From the NCBI RefSeq assembly GCF_001012825.1, contig NZ_LCZJ02000017.1, positions 1-64,000 on the forward strand: a stretch of DNA of 64,000 bases, in the 5' to 3' direction. The DNA is from Paenibacillus etheri (GTDB lineage: Bacteria > Bacillota > Bacilli > Paenibacillales > Paenibacillaceae). Made by a program: the position numbers and the translations under genes. Below the pieces are notes generated by a model. That model saw only the letters and a program-made list of their open reading frames with translations, had not been told where the DNA came from and did not search any database. This document shows, piece by piece, positions 34,757 to 46,402 of this stretch; position 1 is the stretch's first letter; the number at the start of each line of letters is the position of its first letter.

Positions 34757-35380
34757 TTTCACTGCTTGGTACACCGCATTTAACGAGGCATATGCCGATT
34801 ATGGAGTAGATTTGACGCTTGAACAGTACTCCACCTGCATTGGCACGAGCTTGAACAGCTTCAATCCTTATGAGTATTTGATGACTGATCTTAAGCTCAC
34901 GATTGATAAAGAGGAGTTCAGTAAGGCTGTTAAACAGAGACATAGCAAACTTATGGAGCTGGAAACAATACGACCAGTATTCAGCATTATCTTGATTCCG
35001 CCAAAGCAGCTGGACTGCGCATAGGGCTGGCATCAAGTTCTTCACTGGAATGGGTGGAGAAATATCTGAATCCATTGGGTATTTGCGAGTATTTCGAATG
35101 TATTCGGACTGCTGACCATGTGGCAAAAGTGAAACCGGATCCGGAGCTATATAACCAAACGTTAGCTTGTCTTGGAATCACAGCTGATGAGGCGGTTGCT
35201 ATCGAGGATTCACCGAATGGATCTAAGGCAGCGGCAGCAGCTGGTACTCGCTGTATTGTGACTCCTAACGAAATTACTAATTTCCTTGAATTTGATAAGC
35301 AGCACCACAAAATAGATAATCTAAGTCTTCTTGAATTTGATCATGTAGTTACTCAACGTTTGTTTTGTCGGAAGAAATAA
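34757..35380 (+). pseudogene. HAD-superfamily (beta-phosphoglucomutase-like) hydrolase remnant
   Basis: Two frames join to one HAD phosphatase. The first, about 34757-34980, reads WYTAFNEAYADYGVDLTLEQ and later SKLMELETIRP. After a one-base frameshift near 34975-34985 the second frame reads HYLDSAKAAGLRIGLASSSS, then KVKPDPELYNQTL and AVAIEDSPNGSKAAAAAG, which are HAD motifs II, III and IV. The N-terminus with the catalytic DxD motif is missing, so no active protein can be made. Upstream of 34757 nothing of the gene is recognisable. It is followed directly by an mtlD remnant, so a larger sugar-phosphate locus seems to have decayed here. Confidence 0.8.
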
Positions 35381-35383
35381 GAG

Positions 35384-35865
35384 CAAAATTGCCCAACTGC
35401 AAAAACGAGGACAATATCCCGTCACCTTGGCTAACAAGAATCGGGATAGCTTTATCGTTGATAATGTTACTTCAATCAATCTGAATGATACTGAAGACGT
35501 TACTAAAGCTATAGCAGAGGCTGAAATTGTGACCACCGCAGTTGGGATATCTGCTTTAAACGATATTGCAGAGACCATCGCACAGGAAATTGAACGAAGG
35601 CTTATAAATAATAAGGATCTCAACCCTCTTCATATCATCGCCTGTGAGAATGGGATTGGAAGCAGATAAAATCACACGTGTCGCCCGATCCCCTCTTCGC
35701 AAGCTTTCACCTAATGATCGTCTCATAAAACCGACAATGCTCGCCTATGAGCTTGGCTTTGAGACTTCACATCTTGTCTCAGCTATAGCTTCAGCACTTT
35801 ATTTTGATTATGAAAAAGATCCAGAAGCTATACAGCTCAGGCGGATATCCGAACCATGTGTATGA
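35384..35865 (+). pseudogene. mtlD: mannitol-1-phosphate 5-dehydrogenase remnant
   Basis: The first frame (about 35384-35666) gives SKIAQLQKRGQYPVTLANKN, later EIVTTAVGISALNDIAETIA and NPLHIIACENGIG, matching the middle of the MtlD NAD domain. A second frame (35644-35865) gives ADKITRVARSPLRKLSPNDR and the C-terminal IASALYFDYEKDPEAIQL, matching the MtlD C-terminal domain. The N-terminal GxGxxG segment is gone. Roughly 150 residues between ENGIG and ADKITRVAR are deleted, and the frame changes at the junction. It cannot be functional. No other mannitol gene is present. Confidence 0.82.
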
Positions 35866-35971
35866 AATATCCCCATTTGTCTGGCAAAACAATAAACTGC
35901 AAAACACCATACTTTTAATAAGTGAGCCCTTCGGAATTCAGGCAAGGCAGTAGTACTGAAATAGATAAAAA

Positions 35972-36012
35972 AAGGCCGTTCTGTTTGGTAGAAACCAACC
36001 AGAGACGGCCTT
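35972..36012 (-). terminator. terminator of the beta-galactosidase gene
   Basis: AAGGCCGT and ACGGCCTT arms with further inner pairing (TTGGT/ACCAA) form a long hairpin 17 bases past the lacZ stop. On the minus strand it is followed by a T-rich tract (complement of 35966-35971). Confidence 0.8.
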
Positions 36013-36028
36013 GTTTTAGTACATGAAA

Positions 36029-39169
<3,141 letters not shown>

Positions 39170-39198
39170 TTATTATATTCATATTATAAATTGGAGTA

Positions 39199-40080
39199 AT
39201 GTTAAGAGATATAAAAGATTTTTCATCCAATATAACAAAATATGAAACGAGTGATCAGATGGAGAGCAAAATATTTTTTTGCCAAACGGAAGATACGAAC
39301 ATACTGCCGCTGTATGCTACCACCATTGGATTTTGGGAGCATCAAGCAGAAACCATACGTCCTACCGGATTTCCGGATTATCAAATGCATCAGATTCACG
39401 AAGGTAAAGGCGAACTTGTCATCCATGAGAAACGATATATTGTTGGCTCAGGGGATGTCTTCTTTTTGTTTCCGAATATTACGCATTCGTATGCGCCAAT
39501 CAGCAATAATTGGAAGCTGTCATGGATTTCTTTTAATGGAAGAGAGGCTGGTCAAATGTTGTTGTACGCAGGAATCCGCGAATCAGGACCTGCAAGATTG
39601 AAGGAGGATAAGTGGTTAAATCCTTTAAAGGAAATGCTCAACTTGTCAGATAGCAATGAACTGGAAACGAATCTGGAACGATCCAAACAACTTTATGCGC
39701 TGCTGTTAGATTTAAAAAGCAACCTAGTCTCTCCTCTGAATGAGGCTCTTGAATTGGAGCGAATTAAACCAGTGTTACATCATATTGAAAGCAATTTACA
39801 TAGGGCGCTCCCATTAAAGGAGCTTGCGGAGGTGATCGCAGTGTCGCCACAGTATTTATGCAGGCTTTTTCAAAAAACAATTCATGATCGACCTGTAACC
39901 TATATCAACAAGCAACGTATCAATTTGAGTAAACAACTAATGTTTAATGAACGAGATAAAAAAATGTATGAAATTGCTCAGTTAGTCGGATTCGAAAATG
40001 CCAGCTACTTTTGTCTAGTGTTTAAGCGGTTGACCGGGATGAGTCCTGAGCAATTTAAACAGCTGCATGGTTTGGACTAG
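39199..40080 (+). CDS. AraC family transcriptional regulator
   Basis: A 293-residue regulator with an N-terminal cupin sugar-sensing domain (YQMHQIHEGKGELVIHEKRY, then SGDVFFLFPNITHSY) and a C-terminal AraC DNA-binding domain (about 195-290). The latter has PLKELAEVIAVSPQYLCRLF and MYEIAQLVGFENASYFCLVF. The ATG at 39199 is preceded closely by TTGGAG. The in-frame ATG at 39259 would remove 20 residues and could also be the start, as it fits the usual beginning of the cupin domain. Divergent from lacZ with only 56 bases between start codons, it most likely activates that gene in response to a beta-galactoside. Confidence 0.88.
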   Translation: MLRDIKDFSSNITKYETSDQMESKIFFCQTEDTNILPLYATTIGFWEHQAETIRPTGFPDYQMHQIHEGKGELVIHEKRYIVGSGDVFFLFPNITHSYAPISNNWKLSWISFNGREAGQMLLYAGIRESGPARLKEDKWLNPLKEMLNLSDSNELETNLERSKQLYALLLDLKSNLVSPLNEALELERIKPVLHHIESNLHRALPLKELAEVIAVSPQYLCRLFQKTIHDRPVTYINKQRINLSKQLMFNERDKKMYEIAQLVGFENASYFCLVFKRLTGMSPEQFKQLHGLD

Positions 40081-40087
40081 AAAGATA

Positions 40088-40139
40088 GAGTACCTCTAAG
40101 CCCTATGATAAACGCTTACTTGTTAGCGTCTAGTACTCC
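40088..40139 (+). terminator. hairpin after the AraC regulator gene
   Basis: GAGTAC near 40088 pairs with GTACTC near 40132, with an inner stem ACGCT / AGCGT. No clear T-run follows, so this may be a weak terminator. The rest of the 205-base gap to 40286 is AT-rich with nothing recognised. Confidence 0.4.
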
Positions 40140-40285
40140 ATGATATAGTTTAATTGAGTTCATAGGTTGTATTTTTAACGTATCCGCTCATTTTTTTGCA
40201 TCATTAGTATGTACTATTTAATTCAATACATAGAACCAAATCCACGATCAGATATCTAGTTAAGCATCAGGAAGGAGTCATCAAT

Positions 40286-41191
40286 TTGAATGAGAAGTTA
40301 AAAGAGGCCTACGAACGTTTGGACTTGCCTGTAGACATTACCCGGGAGGAACTGAATAAAAAGTTTGATTTGCACTTGAAACGCCGTAAATCAAATTCCT
40401 CAGAAACTGAGGCTGCAGCCTATGAAGAAGAATTTCTGGCTTTCAAAACGATCCTAGACGGCTTGGATCAGCAGGAAATTCAGGAGGCGGAGGACAAGCG
40501 GCTAGAGAAATGGGGGGCATTTTCCGGTATAGCGCGTAAATCGGAGAACTTTTTTAGGTTATACAAAGTCCATACTTTTGTATCTATCATCGTGCTGTTG
40601 GTGCTAATCTTTGGAGGTAATGCACTCTATAATCAATATCAAGCCAAAAAATATGAAGCTTCACTCCCGCCAGTGGATGTACATATCATGTTCTTAGGCA
40701 ATTATGAATCTCAAGATTCATCAGGTAAGGATGAAGAACTTAAACAAGAGATTGTCAATCGCTATCCGGCTTGGAAGCGGGTAAAGACGGATGTCGTGTA
40801 CCTTCCCTCAACAGGTGGAACGGGTGGAGGAACTTTAGACATGACTTATATTCAACGCGCAATGGCGATGCTGGCGGCGGAACGGCCTAATATCCTTATT
40901 TTAGATGATGCTACTTTTGATTGGATCGGACAGCAGCAGGGACTTAAGAACTTGGAGCCGTTTATTAAATCAGCAGGACTTCCTTTAGATGATAATCGTT
41001 TGAAACGTATAAAAAATACGGAGAACGGTGAAGAATGGATCACTGGCGTAGATATTACAGATACGAAGTTTGCTACAGATCTCCCGATTCATTCACGTAA
41101 GATGATCATCGGGGTGTTTGGAGAAGGTGAAGATAAGAACAAATCAACTGATTTTGTTGAGTTCTTAGTGGGGCAAATGACTGCCAAATAA
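40286..41191 (+). CDS. single-pass membrane protein with J-domain-like N-terminus
   Basis: A 301-residue protein not assigned to a named family. Residues 1-90 are charged and helical (KEAYERLDLPVDITREELNK, later FLAFKTILDGLDQQEIQEAE) and resemble a degenerate J-domain without a clear HPD. One membrane helix follows near 97-117 (HTFVSIIVLLVLIFGGNAL). The remaining 185 residues would be outside the cell and contain VDVHIMFLGNY, PSTGGTGGGTLDM and ERPNILILDDATFDWIGQQQG, recalling a binding-protein-like fold. The start is TTG at 40286, eight bases behind GAAGGAG. It is a single gene with a hairpin after it. Confidence 0.7.
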   Translation: MNEKLKEAYERLDLPVDITREELNKKFDLHLKRRKSNSSETEAAAYEEEFLAFKTILDGLDQQEIQEAEDKRLEKWGAFSGIARKSENFFRLYKVHTFVSIIVLLVLIFGGNALYNQYQAKKYEASLPPVDVHIMFLGNYESQDSSGKDEELKQEIVNRYPAWKRVKTDVVYLPSTGGTGGGTLDMTYIQRAMAMLAAERPNILILDDATFDWIGQQQGLKNLEPFIKSAGLPLDDNRLKRIKNTENGEEWITGVDITDTKFATDLPIHSRKMIIGVFGEGEDKNKSTDFVEFLVGQMTAK

Positions 41192-41214
41192 ATGAGTATG
41201 AACTAATGACTATA

Positions 41215-41254
41215 AAGGCCGATGTTGTATGGATTCTCATATGATATCGGCCTT
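41215..41254 (+). terminator. hairpin after the membrane protein gene
   Basis: AAGGCCGAT (41215-41223) pairs with ATCGGCCTT (41246-41254), with a further imperfect inner stem. The T-run is weak. It lies 24 bases past the stop at 41191. Confidence 0.55.
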
Positions 41255-41287
41255 CATAGATTCAATGGGGCGTTACTGTGCGGTTGT

Positions 41288-42027
<740 letters not shown>

Positions 42028-42138
42028 TTAACTGGGAAATCGATTTATGATTGCGTAGTACTTAGAATAAGATGTGATAATCAATTATATAATTTAGGTT
42101 TCGTTAAAATACTAATTCAGAGCATAGGAGACAATGGA

Positions 42139-43041
42139 ATGCACTTAACTACAGATACTGAATCGCTTCGGGTATACGAAGCACTGGCAAGTGAAGTCAG
42201 GCTAAGGATTATCGAACTACTGGACCGAAAAGAGATGCATATTAAAGAACTGGCTGCCGAGCTTTATCTAAGTAGTGCGATAGTTAGCACTCATGTTGCT
42301 AAGCTGCAAAAAGCAGGCTTGATTAGCTCTAAAATGAGACGTGTGGATGGTGGGACATATAAGTACTGTTCACTATCTGCGAACTACCTGCAGATTAAAT
42401 TATCAGGTTCTCGGGGAATCGCTAGAAAGGTTGTTGAGGTTTCGGTTCCTGTAGGACAGTATACCGATGTTCAAGCGTCACCTACTTGCGGAATTGCAAC
42501 TACGGACAAGTTAATCGGATATTATGATGATCCACGTTATTTCTTGGACCCAGAGCGAGTGAATGCCGGTATTTTATGGTTTGCCAAAGGGTACATAGAG
42601 TATAAGGTCCCTAATTATCTGTTTAAAGATCAGGTAGTTCAGGAGATAGAAATTTCCATGGAGATTGGTTCTGAAGCCCCGCATGTAAATGAGAAATGGC
42701 CGTCGGATATTGCTTTCGCCATGAATGGACAGGATCTAGGAAAATGGACAAGTCCTGGAGATTTCGGCCTGACTAGAGGACGATTAACTCCCTCTTGGTG
42801 GAATTCAGATGTTAACCAATACGGTTTACTGAAGGTTCTGCGGATTAATACAGGTGGAACATTTATGGATGGGCAGCAAATATCAGAGGTGACACTGGAT
42901 GATGTACTTGTAGAGCAGGACCAGTGGACTTTCCGTTTAAGCGCAGCGGATAGCGGACATAGAAGAGGCGGGTTAACAGTATTCGGGCGTGGATTTGGGA
43001 ACTATGAGCAAGACATGGTGTTCAGAGTCTATTATGAATGA
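42139..43041 (+). CDS. ArsR-type regulator with C-terminal beta-rich domain
   Basis: A 300-residue protein. The N-terminal winged helix (about 1-80) reads YEALASEVRLRIIELLDRKE, then HIKELAAELYLSSAIVSTHVAKLQKAGLI, typical of ArsR-family regulators. The C-terminal 200 residues are a predicted beta-rich domain (YIEYKVPNYLFKDQVVQEIE, GLTRGRLTPSWWNSDVNQYG) which I cannot assign; it may bind a carbohydrate. The frame is open for 80 codons upstream, but the ATG at 42139 follows AGGAG by eight bases and the upstream part overlaps the GH51 remnant. It faces away from that remnant, so it probably regulated the arabinofuranosidase gene, and may now be an orphan. Confidence 0.8.
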   Translation: MHLTTDTESLRVYEALASEVRLRIIELLDRKEMHIKELAAELYLSSAIVSTHVAKLQKAGLISSKMRRVDGGTYKYCSLSANYLQIKLSGSRGIARKVVEVSVPVGQYTDVQASPTCGIATTDKLIGYYDDPRYFLDPERVNAGILWFAKGYIEYKVPNYLFKDQVVQEIEISMEIGSEAPHVNEKWPSDIAFAMNGQDLGKWTSPGDFGLTRGRLTPSWWNSDVNQYGLLKVLRINTGGTFMDGQQISEVTLDDVLVEQDQWTFRLSAADSGHRRGGLTVFGRGFGNYEQDMVFRVYYE

Positions 43042-43084
43042 TGCAAAATAGTGAAATAATAAAAATAAAAAAAACATATTGTAA

Positions 43085-43129
43085 TGAAAACGTTTTTATG
43101 TTAATTTAAATTTATAAAAACGTTTTTAT
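43085..43129. promoter_or_regulatory. two operators upstream of the lacI-family gene
   Basis: TGAAAACGTTTTTA (43085-43098) and the perfect palindrome ATAAAAACGTTTTTAT (43114-43129) lie 24 and 55 bases before the regulator start. The same palindrome recurs at 44344-44361 before the importer. The first copy also fits a cre site. A weak promoter TTGTAA-N17-TAATTT (43079-43107) would include the first operator in its spacer. Confidence 0.65.
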
Positions 43130-43152
43130 TCGTAAAGGAAGATTGAATCATT

Positions 43153-44163
43153 ATGGAAAAGGTAACCATCAAAGACGTTGCTAGAGAGGCTGGAGTATCC
43201 ATTTCTACAGTTTCCAACGCACTAAATGACGTTGATGTATTAAATCCGGAGACGAAATCACATGTGCTTAAGATCGCGAAGCAATTAAATTATGTTCCAA
43301 ACCTAAACGGCAAGCTCCTAAGGAACGGAAAAACTAAAATGCTAGGTTTTTTCACGACAAGTGTAGCAGGCCCTTACTTCTACAAGCTGGTGGAGTCCAT
43401 GTCTCGTGAATGTGATCGGTTAGGTTATGGGTTAAATGTATTTGTTACAAAGGATAAACAAGTAATTATGAGCAATATTCTAGGCCGACGTGTGGATGGT
43501 GTCATTATCTACGAAGAGCTGAGAATAGATGAAGAAGAAATTGCTGCAATGGTGAAAGACAAGATCAAGGCTGTGTTTCTCGATCGACCGCTTAAGAATG
43601 AAACGATGGGAAGCGTGATCTTTAATTCGTTTGAATCTGCTTATGAAGCAACTAAATATTTAATAAGTCTGGGACACAAGAAAATCGCCTACATATCTGG
43701 TGTAGATGAGATGTATGACAGTGTTCAGCGGAAAGAAGGATACTTGGCCGCCTTGCGTCAATATCAGCTTCCGACGAACGAAGAGTATATTATACAAGGA
43801 TATTTTGAGGAAGAGAGCACCTATAATGCTATAAAGTCTCTAGTTCATTTAAGTCCTGAAAAAATGCCTGATGCTTTTTTAGCGGGAAATGATTTGAGCG
43901 CCATTGGTTGTATTCAAGCTTTGAAATCGAATGGATATGAAGTCCCGTTGGATATAAGCGTTATGGGGTTTGACGATATTGATATCGCGCAGTACTTCTC
44001 ACCGCCATTAACGACGGTAAGAAATCAAATTGCCAGACAAGGTATTCTATCCATAAATCATCTGGTTCGCATGATTCAGAAGAAGGAACAGGGCGAAATG
44101 ATGAAATTGCCAGGTGAACTAATTGTACGTGGTTCTACTCAAGTGAAGATTGATCGGTACTAA
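43153..44163 (+). CDS. LacI family transcriptional regulator
   Basis: A 336-residue repressor. The DNA-binding head is VTIKDVAREAGVSISTVSNA with a hinge helix near 45-58. The sugar-binding core includes AVFLDRPLKN, YLISLGHKKIAYISG and the dimer-side LTTVRNQIARQG. It should bind the ATAAAAACGTTTTTAT palindromes before its own gene and before the importer at 44399, releasing them when it binds a sugar. The ATG follows AAAGGAAG by about ten bases. Neighbours are an importer and a GH30 glycosidase, so the inducer is probably a beta-glucoside or similar product. It is followed by two hairpins. Confidence 0.9.
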   Translation: MEKVTIKDVAREAGVSISTVSNALNDVDVLNPETKSHVLKIAKQLNYVPNLNGKLLRNGKTKMLGFFTTSVAGPYFYKLVESMSRECDRLGYGLNVFVTKDKQVIMSNILGRRVDGVIIYEELRIDEEEIAAMVKDKIKAVFLDRPLKNETMGSVIFNSFESAYEATKYLISLGHKKIAYISGVDEMYDSVQRKEGYLAALRQYQLPTNEEYIIQGYFEEESTYNAIKSLVHLSPEKMPDAFLAGNDLSAIGCIQALKSNGYEVPLDISVMGFDDIDIAQYFSPPLTTVRNQIARQGILSINHLVRMIQKKEQGEMMKLPGELIVRGSTQVKIDRY

Positions 44164-44204
44164 CGCTTTCGAGAAGGGCAACAAGATAGTATCCGATCAT
44201 TTTT

Positions 44205-44299
44205 TAAATATAAGAAAGTATAAGTTTGCACCTATACTTTATATCTTATATTTCTCGCTTAAACGCATATCGTCCTGATAAGGACACTGAAGGCGTTTA
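44205..44299 (+). terminator. tandem hairpins after the lacI-family gene
   Basis: An imperfect AT-rich stem (ATATAAGAAAGTATA near 44205-44219 with TATACTTTATATCTTAT near 44233-44249) is followed by a second stem. This has outer arms TAAACGC (44260-44266) and GCGTTTA (44293-44299) and inner arms GTCCT and AGGAC. They lie between the regulator and importer genes and likely end the regulator transcript. Confidence 0.55.
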
Positions 44300-44343
44300 T
44301 GCTTGATAATTTTATTGCTTTTAGGAGGTTTTTTTTAAAAAGA

Positions 44344-44361
44344 AATAAAAACGTTTTTATT
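44344..44361. promoter_or_regulatory. LacI-type operator before the importer operon
   Basis: The perfect 18-base palindrome AATAAAAACGTTTTTATT lies 37 bases before the first permease start. It matches the operators at 43085-43129 before the regulator gene. Its place between a likely promoter and the coding sequence suits repression. Confidence 0.7.
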
Positions 44362-44398
44362 GTTTTGGGGATCATGATTTGGAGGGGAGAAGAAAAAC

Positions 44399-45382
44399 GT
44401 GGATAAATTAGCCGTAGTGCCAGTGAACGGGAAGAATCCAATGAACAGTAAGAAACCTATGGGACAGAGGATCAAAGAATTTGTGATTGATTATAAGAGA
44501 CAATGGGAGATTCAGTCCATGGTCATCCCGGGAATCATTTTTATGATTATCTTTTGTTTCATTCCGATTTACGGATTGACGATTGCTTTTAAGAGCTACA
44601 CCGTAATTGACACGCTTGATACTGCGCCATGGGTTGGGCTTGATAATTTCAGAATTATTTTATCTGACAAATATTTTTGGGATGCTGTAGTCAATACCTT
44701 GGGGATCAGCTTTCTGAAATTAGCTATAGGTTTTGTTATTCCTATTATTCTATCCGTTATGATTTACGAATTAAGCGGTGGACGCTTTAAGAAAATAGTA
44801 CAAACAATCTCTTATTTACCACACTTTTTGTCCTGGATCGTACTGGGCGGGATGTTGATTGCTTGGTTCTCTTCATCCGGTATGTTTAATGAGATTCTTC
44901 TGAATTTGGGGATTATTTCGAAACCGGTAAATATCTTGCTTGATGCGAACAAGTATTGGTGGATTGCAACATTATCTGATATTTGGAAAGAGGCAGGTTG
45001 GGGAACAATTTTATACTTAGCCATCATGTCCAAAATTGATCCTACTTATTATGAAGCAGCAAAAATAGATGGGGCAAGTCGTATGAGACAAATTTGGAAT
45101 ATTACCCTCCCTAACATGAAGCCTATTATCAGTTTAAATCTGATTCTGACTGTAAGCGGTTTATTAGGATCGAATCTGGATCAAACCTTGGTCTTGATGA
45201 ATTCTCAGAACCGTGCGAAGGCAGAAGTAATTAATTCTTATGTGTATCGTATGGGGATGACGCAAGGTGACTTCTCTTATGCTACTGCTGTTGGTTTAGG
45301 TGTCTCCATCGTTTCGGTGATCCTGCTGATTAGTGCCAACAAAGTATCCAGTAAATTAAATGATAATCAATCCGTTCTGTAG
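44399..45382 (+). CDS. LplB-type sugar ABC transporter permease (LacI-controlled locus)
   Basis: A 327-residue permease with about six membrane helices after a roughly 40-residue cytoplasmic leader. The ATPase-contact loop is YYEAAKIDGASRMRQIWNI, followed by TLPNMKPIISLNLIL. It belongs to the same LplB group as the proteins at 13011 and 58196. The start is GTG at 44399 with GGAGGGGAG upstream. It is first in an operon with a second permease, a binding lipoprotein and a GH30 enzyme, under the palindromic operator at 44344. There is no ATPase gene, so a shared one is assumed. Confidence 0.9.
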   Translation: MDKLAVVPVNGKNPMNSKKPMGQRIKEFVIDYKRQWEIQSMVIPGIIFMIIFCFIPIYGLTIAFKSYTVIDTLDTAPWVGLDNFRIILSDKYFWDAVVNTLGISFLKLAIGFVIPIILSVMIYELSGGRFKKIVQTISYLPHFLSWIVLGGMLIAWFSSSGMFNEILLNLGIISKPVNILLDANKYWWIATLSDIWKEAGWGTILYLAIMSKIDPTYYEAAKIDGASRMRQIWNITLPNMKPIISLNLILTVSGLLGSNLDQTLVLMNSQNRAKAEVINSYVYRMGMTQGDFSYATAVGLGVSIVSVILLISANKVSSKLNDNQSVL

Positions 45383-45396
45383 AAGGAGGCATTTCT

Positions 45397-46284
45397 GTGA
45401 ATCGTACGGTAGCTAAAGAAGATCTCGACAGTCGAATCTTTAATACCATAAATATTATCTTACTCTGTATTTGTACAGTAATTATCGTTGTTCCTTTATG
45501 GAATGTGGTCATATCCTCCTTAAGTTCAGGCAAGGCGCTCGCAGAAGGAGGATTTATATTCTGGTCTACCGATTTTTCCTTGGAGAATTATCGTGCAGTA
45601 TTTAATGACGAGACGATTGGACTAGCCTTTCTAGTATCCATTGCCAAAACGTTCATCGGTGTAATTACCCACGTATTCTTTTGTGCGATGATCGGTTATG
45701 GCTTGAGTAAAAAATACATACGTGGCCGCAAGCTATACGTTGCCATGGGTGTAATCACCATGTTCTTCTCAGGTGGTATGATTCCAACGTATTTATTGAT
45801 TAAATCACTCGGTCTATTGAATAGCTTTTGGGTTTATATTATCCCAGCCCTGTTCAGTTATTATGACGTAGTTATTCTAATGAACTTCTTCAGAAACGTG
45901 CCGGATTCACTTGAAGAGTCAGCCAAAATCGATGGTGCGGGTGACTGGCGTATATTCCTGAAGATTTTTATCCCTCTTTCCATGCCGGCTATGGCTACGA
46001 TCGCGTTGTTTAACGGGGTTGGGCAATGGAATGACTTTATGACCACTAAATTATACATTACCGATCAAGCACTCTATCCGCTGCAGATGAAGCTCTATGA
46101 AATTATCGTTCAGTCGCAAACGCAAGCCATGCAAAATGTCGGTGGATCTGCGATTATCGAAACTACAACAAAAGGGGTTCAACTAGCAACAATTGTCATT
46201 ACAACTCTGCCGATTGTTGTGATGTATCCAATATTACAGAGGTACTTTATTTCAGGAATGATGATGGGGGCGGTTAAAGAATAG
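45397..46284 (+). CDS. YtcP-type sugar ABC transporter permease (LacI-controlled locus)
   Basis: A 295-residue permease with about six membrane helices, the ATPase-contact loop SLEESAKIDGAGDWRIFLKI followed by FIPLSMPAMATIALF, and the typical C-terminus YFISGMMMGAVKE. The GTG at 45397 follows AGAAGGAGG and lies 14 bases after the preceding stop. It should pair with the permease at 44399. A perfect 10-base-pair hairpin (46335-46368) lies between it and the binding-protein gene. Confidence 0.9.
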   Translation: MNRTVAKEDLDSRIFNTINIILLCICTVIIVVPLWNVVISSLSSGKALAEGGFIFWSTDFSLENYRAVFNDETIGLAFLVSIAKTFIGVITHVFFCAMIGYGLSKKYIRGRKLYVAMGVITMFFSGGMIPTYLLIKSLGLLNSFWVYIIPALFSYYDVVILMNFFRNVPDSLEESAKIDGAGDWRIFLKIFIPLSMPAMATIALFNGVGQWNDFMTTKLYITDQALYPLQMKLYEIIVQSQTQAMQNVGGSAIIETTTKGVQLATIVITTLPIVVMYPILQRYFISGMMMGAVKE

Positions 46285-46334
46285 GAAAATAGGTGGTTTC
46301 TTATAGAAAATACTAGTATACGTAACTGTTATTC

Positions 46335-46368
46335 GGAAGTGTAGCTACCCAATCAGATCTACACTTCC
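46335..46368 (+). terminator. intercistronic hairpin before the binding-protein gene
   Basis: GGAAGTGTAG (46335-46344) pairs perfectly with CTACACTTCC (46359-46368). No T-run follows. It is likely an RNA-processing or mRNA-stabilising element between permease and binding-protein cistrons. Confidence 0.5.
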
Positions 46369-46402
46369 AGTACTTACAAAACTTTTTAGGGGGAAATAAA
46401 AG

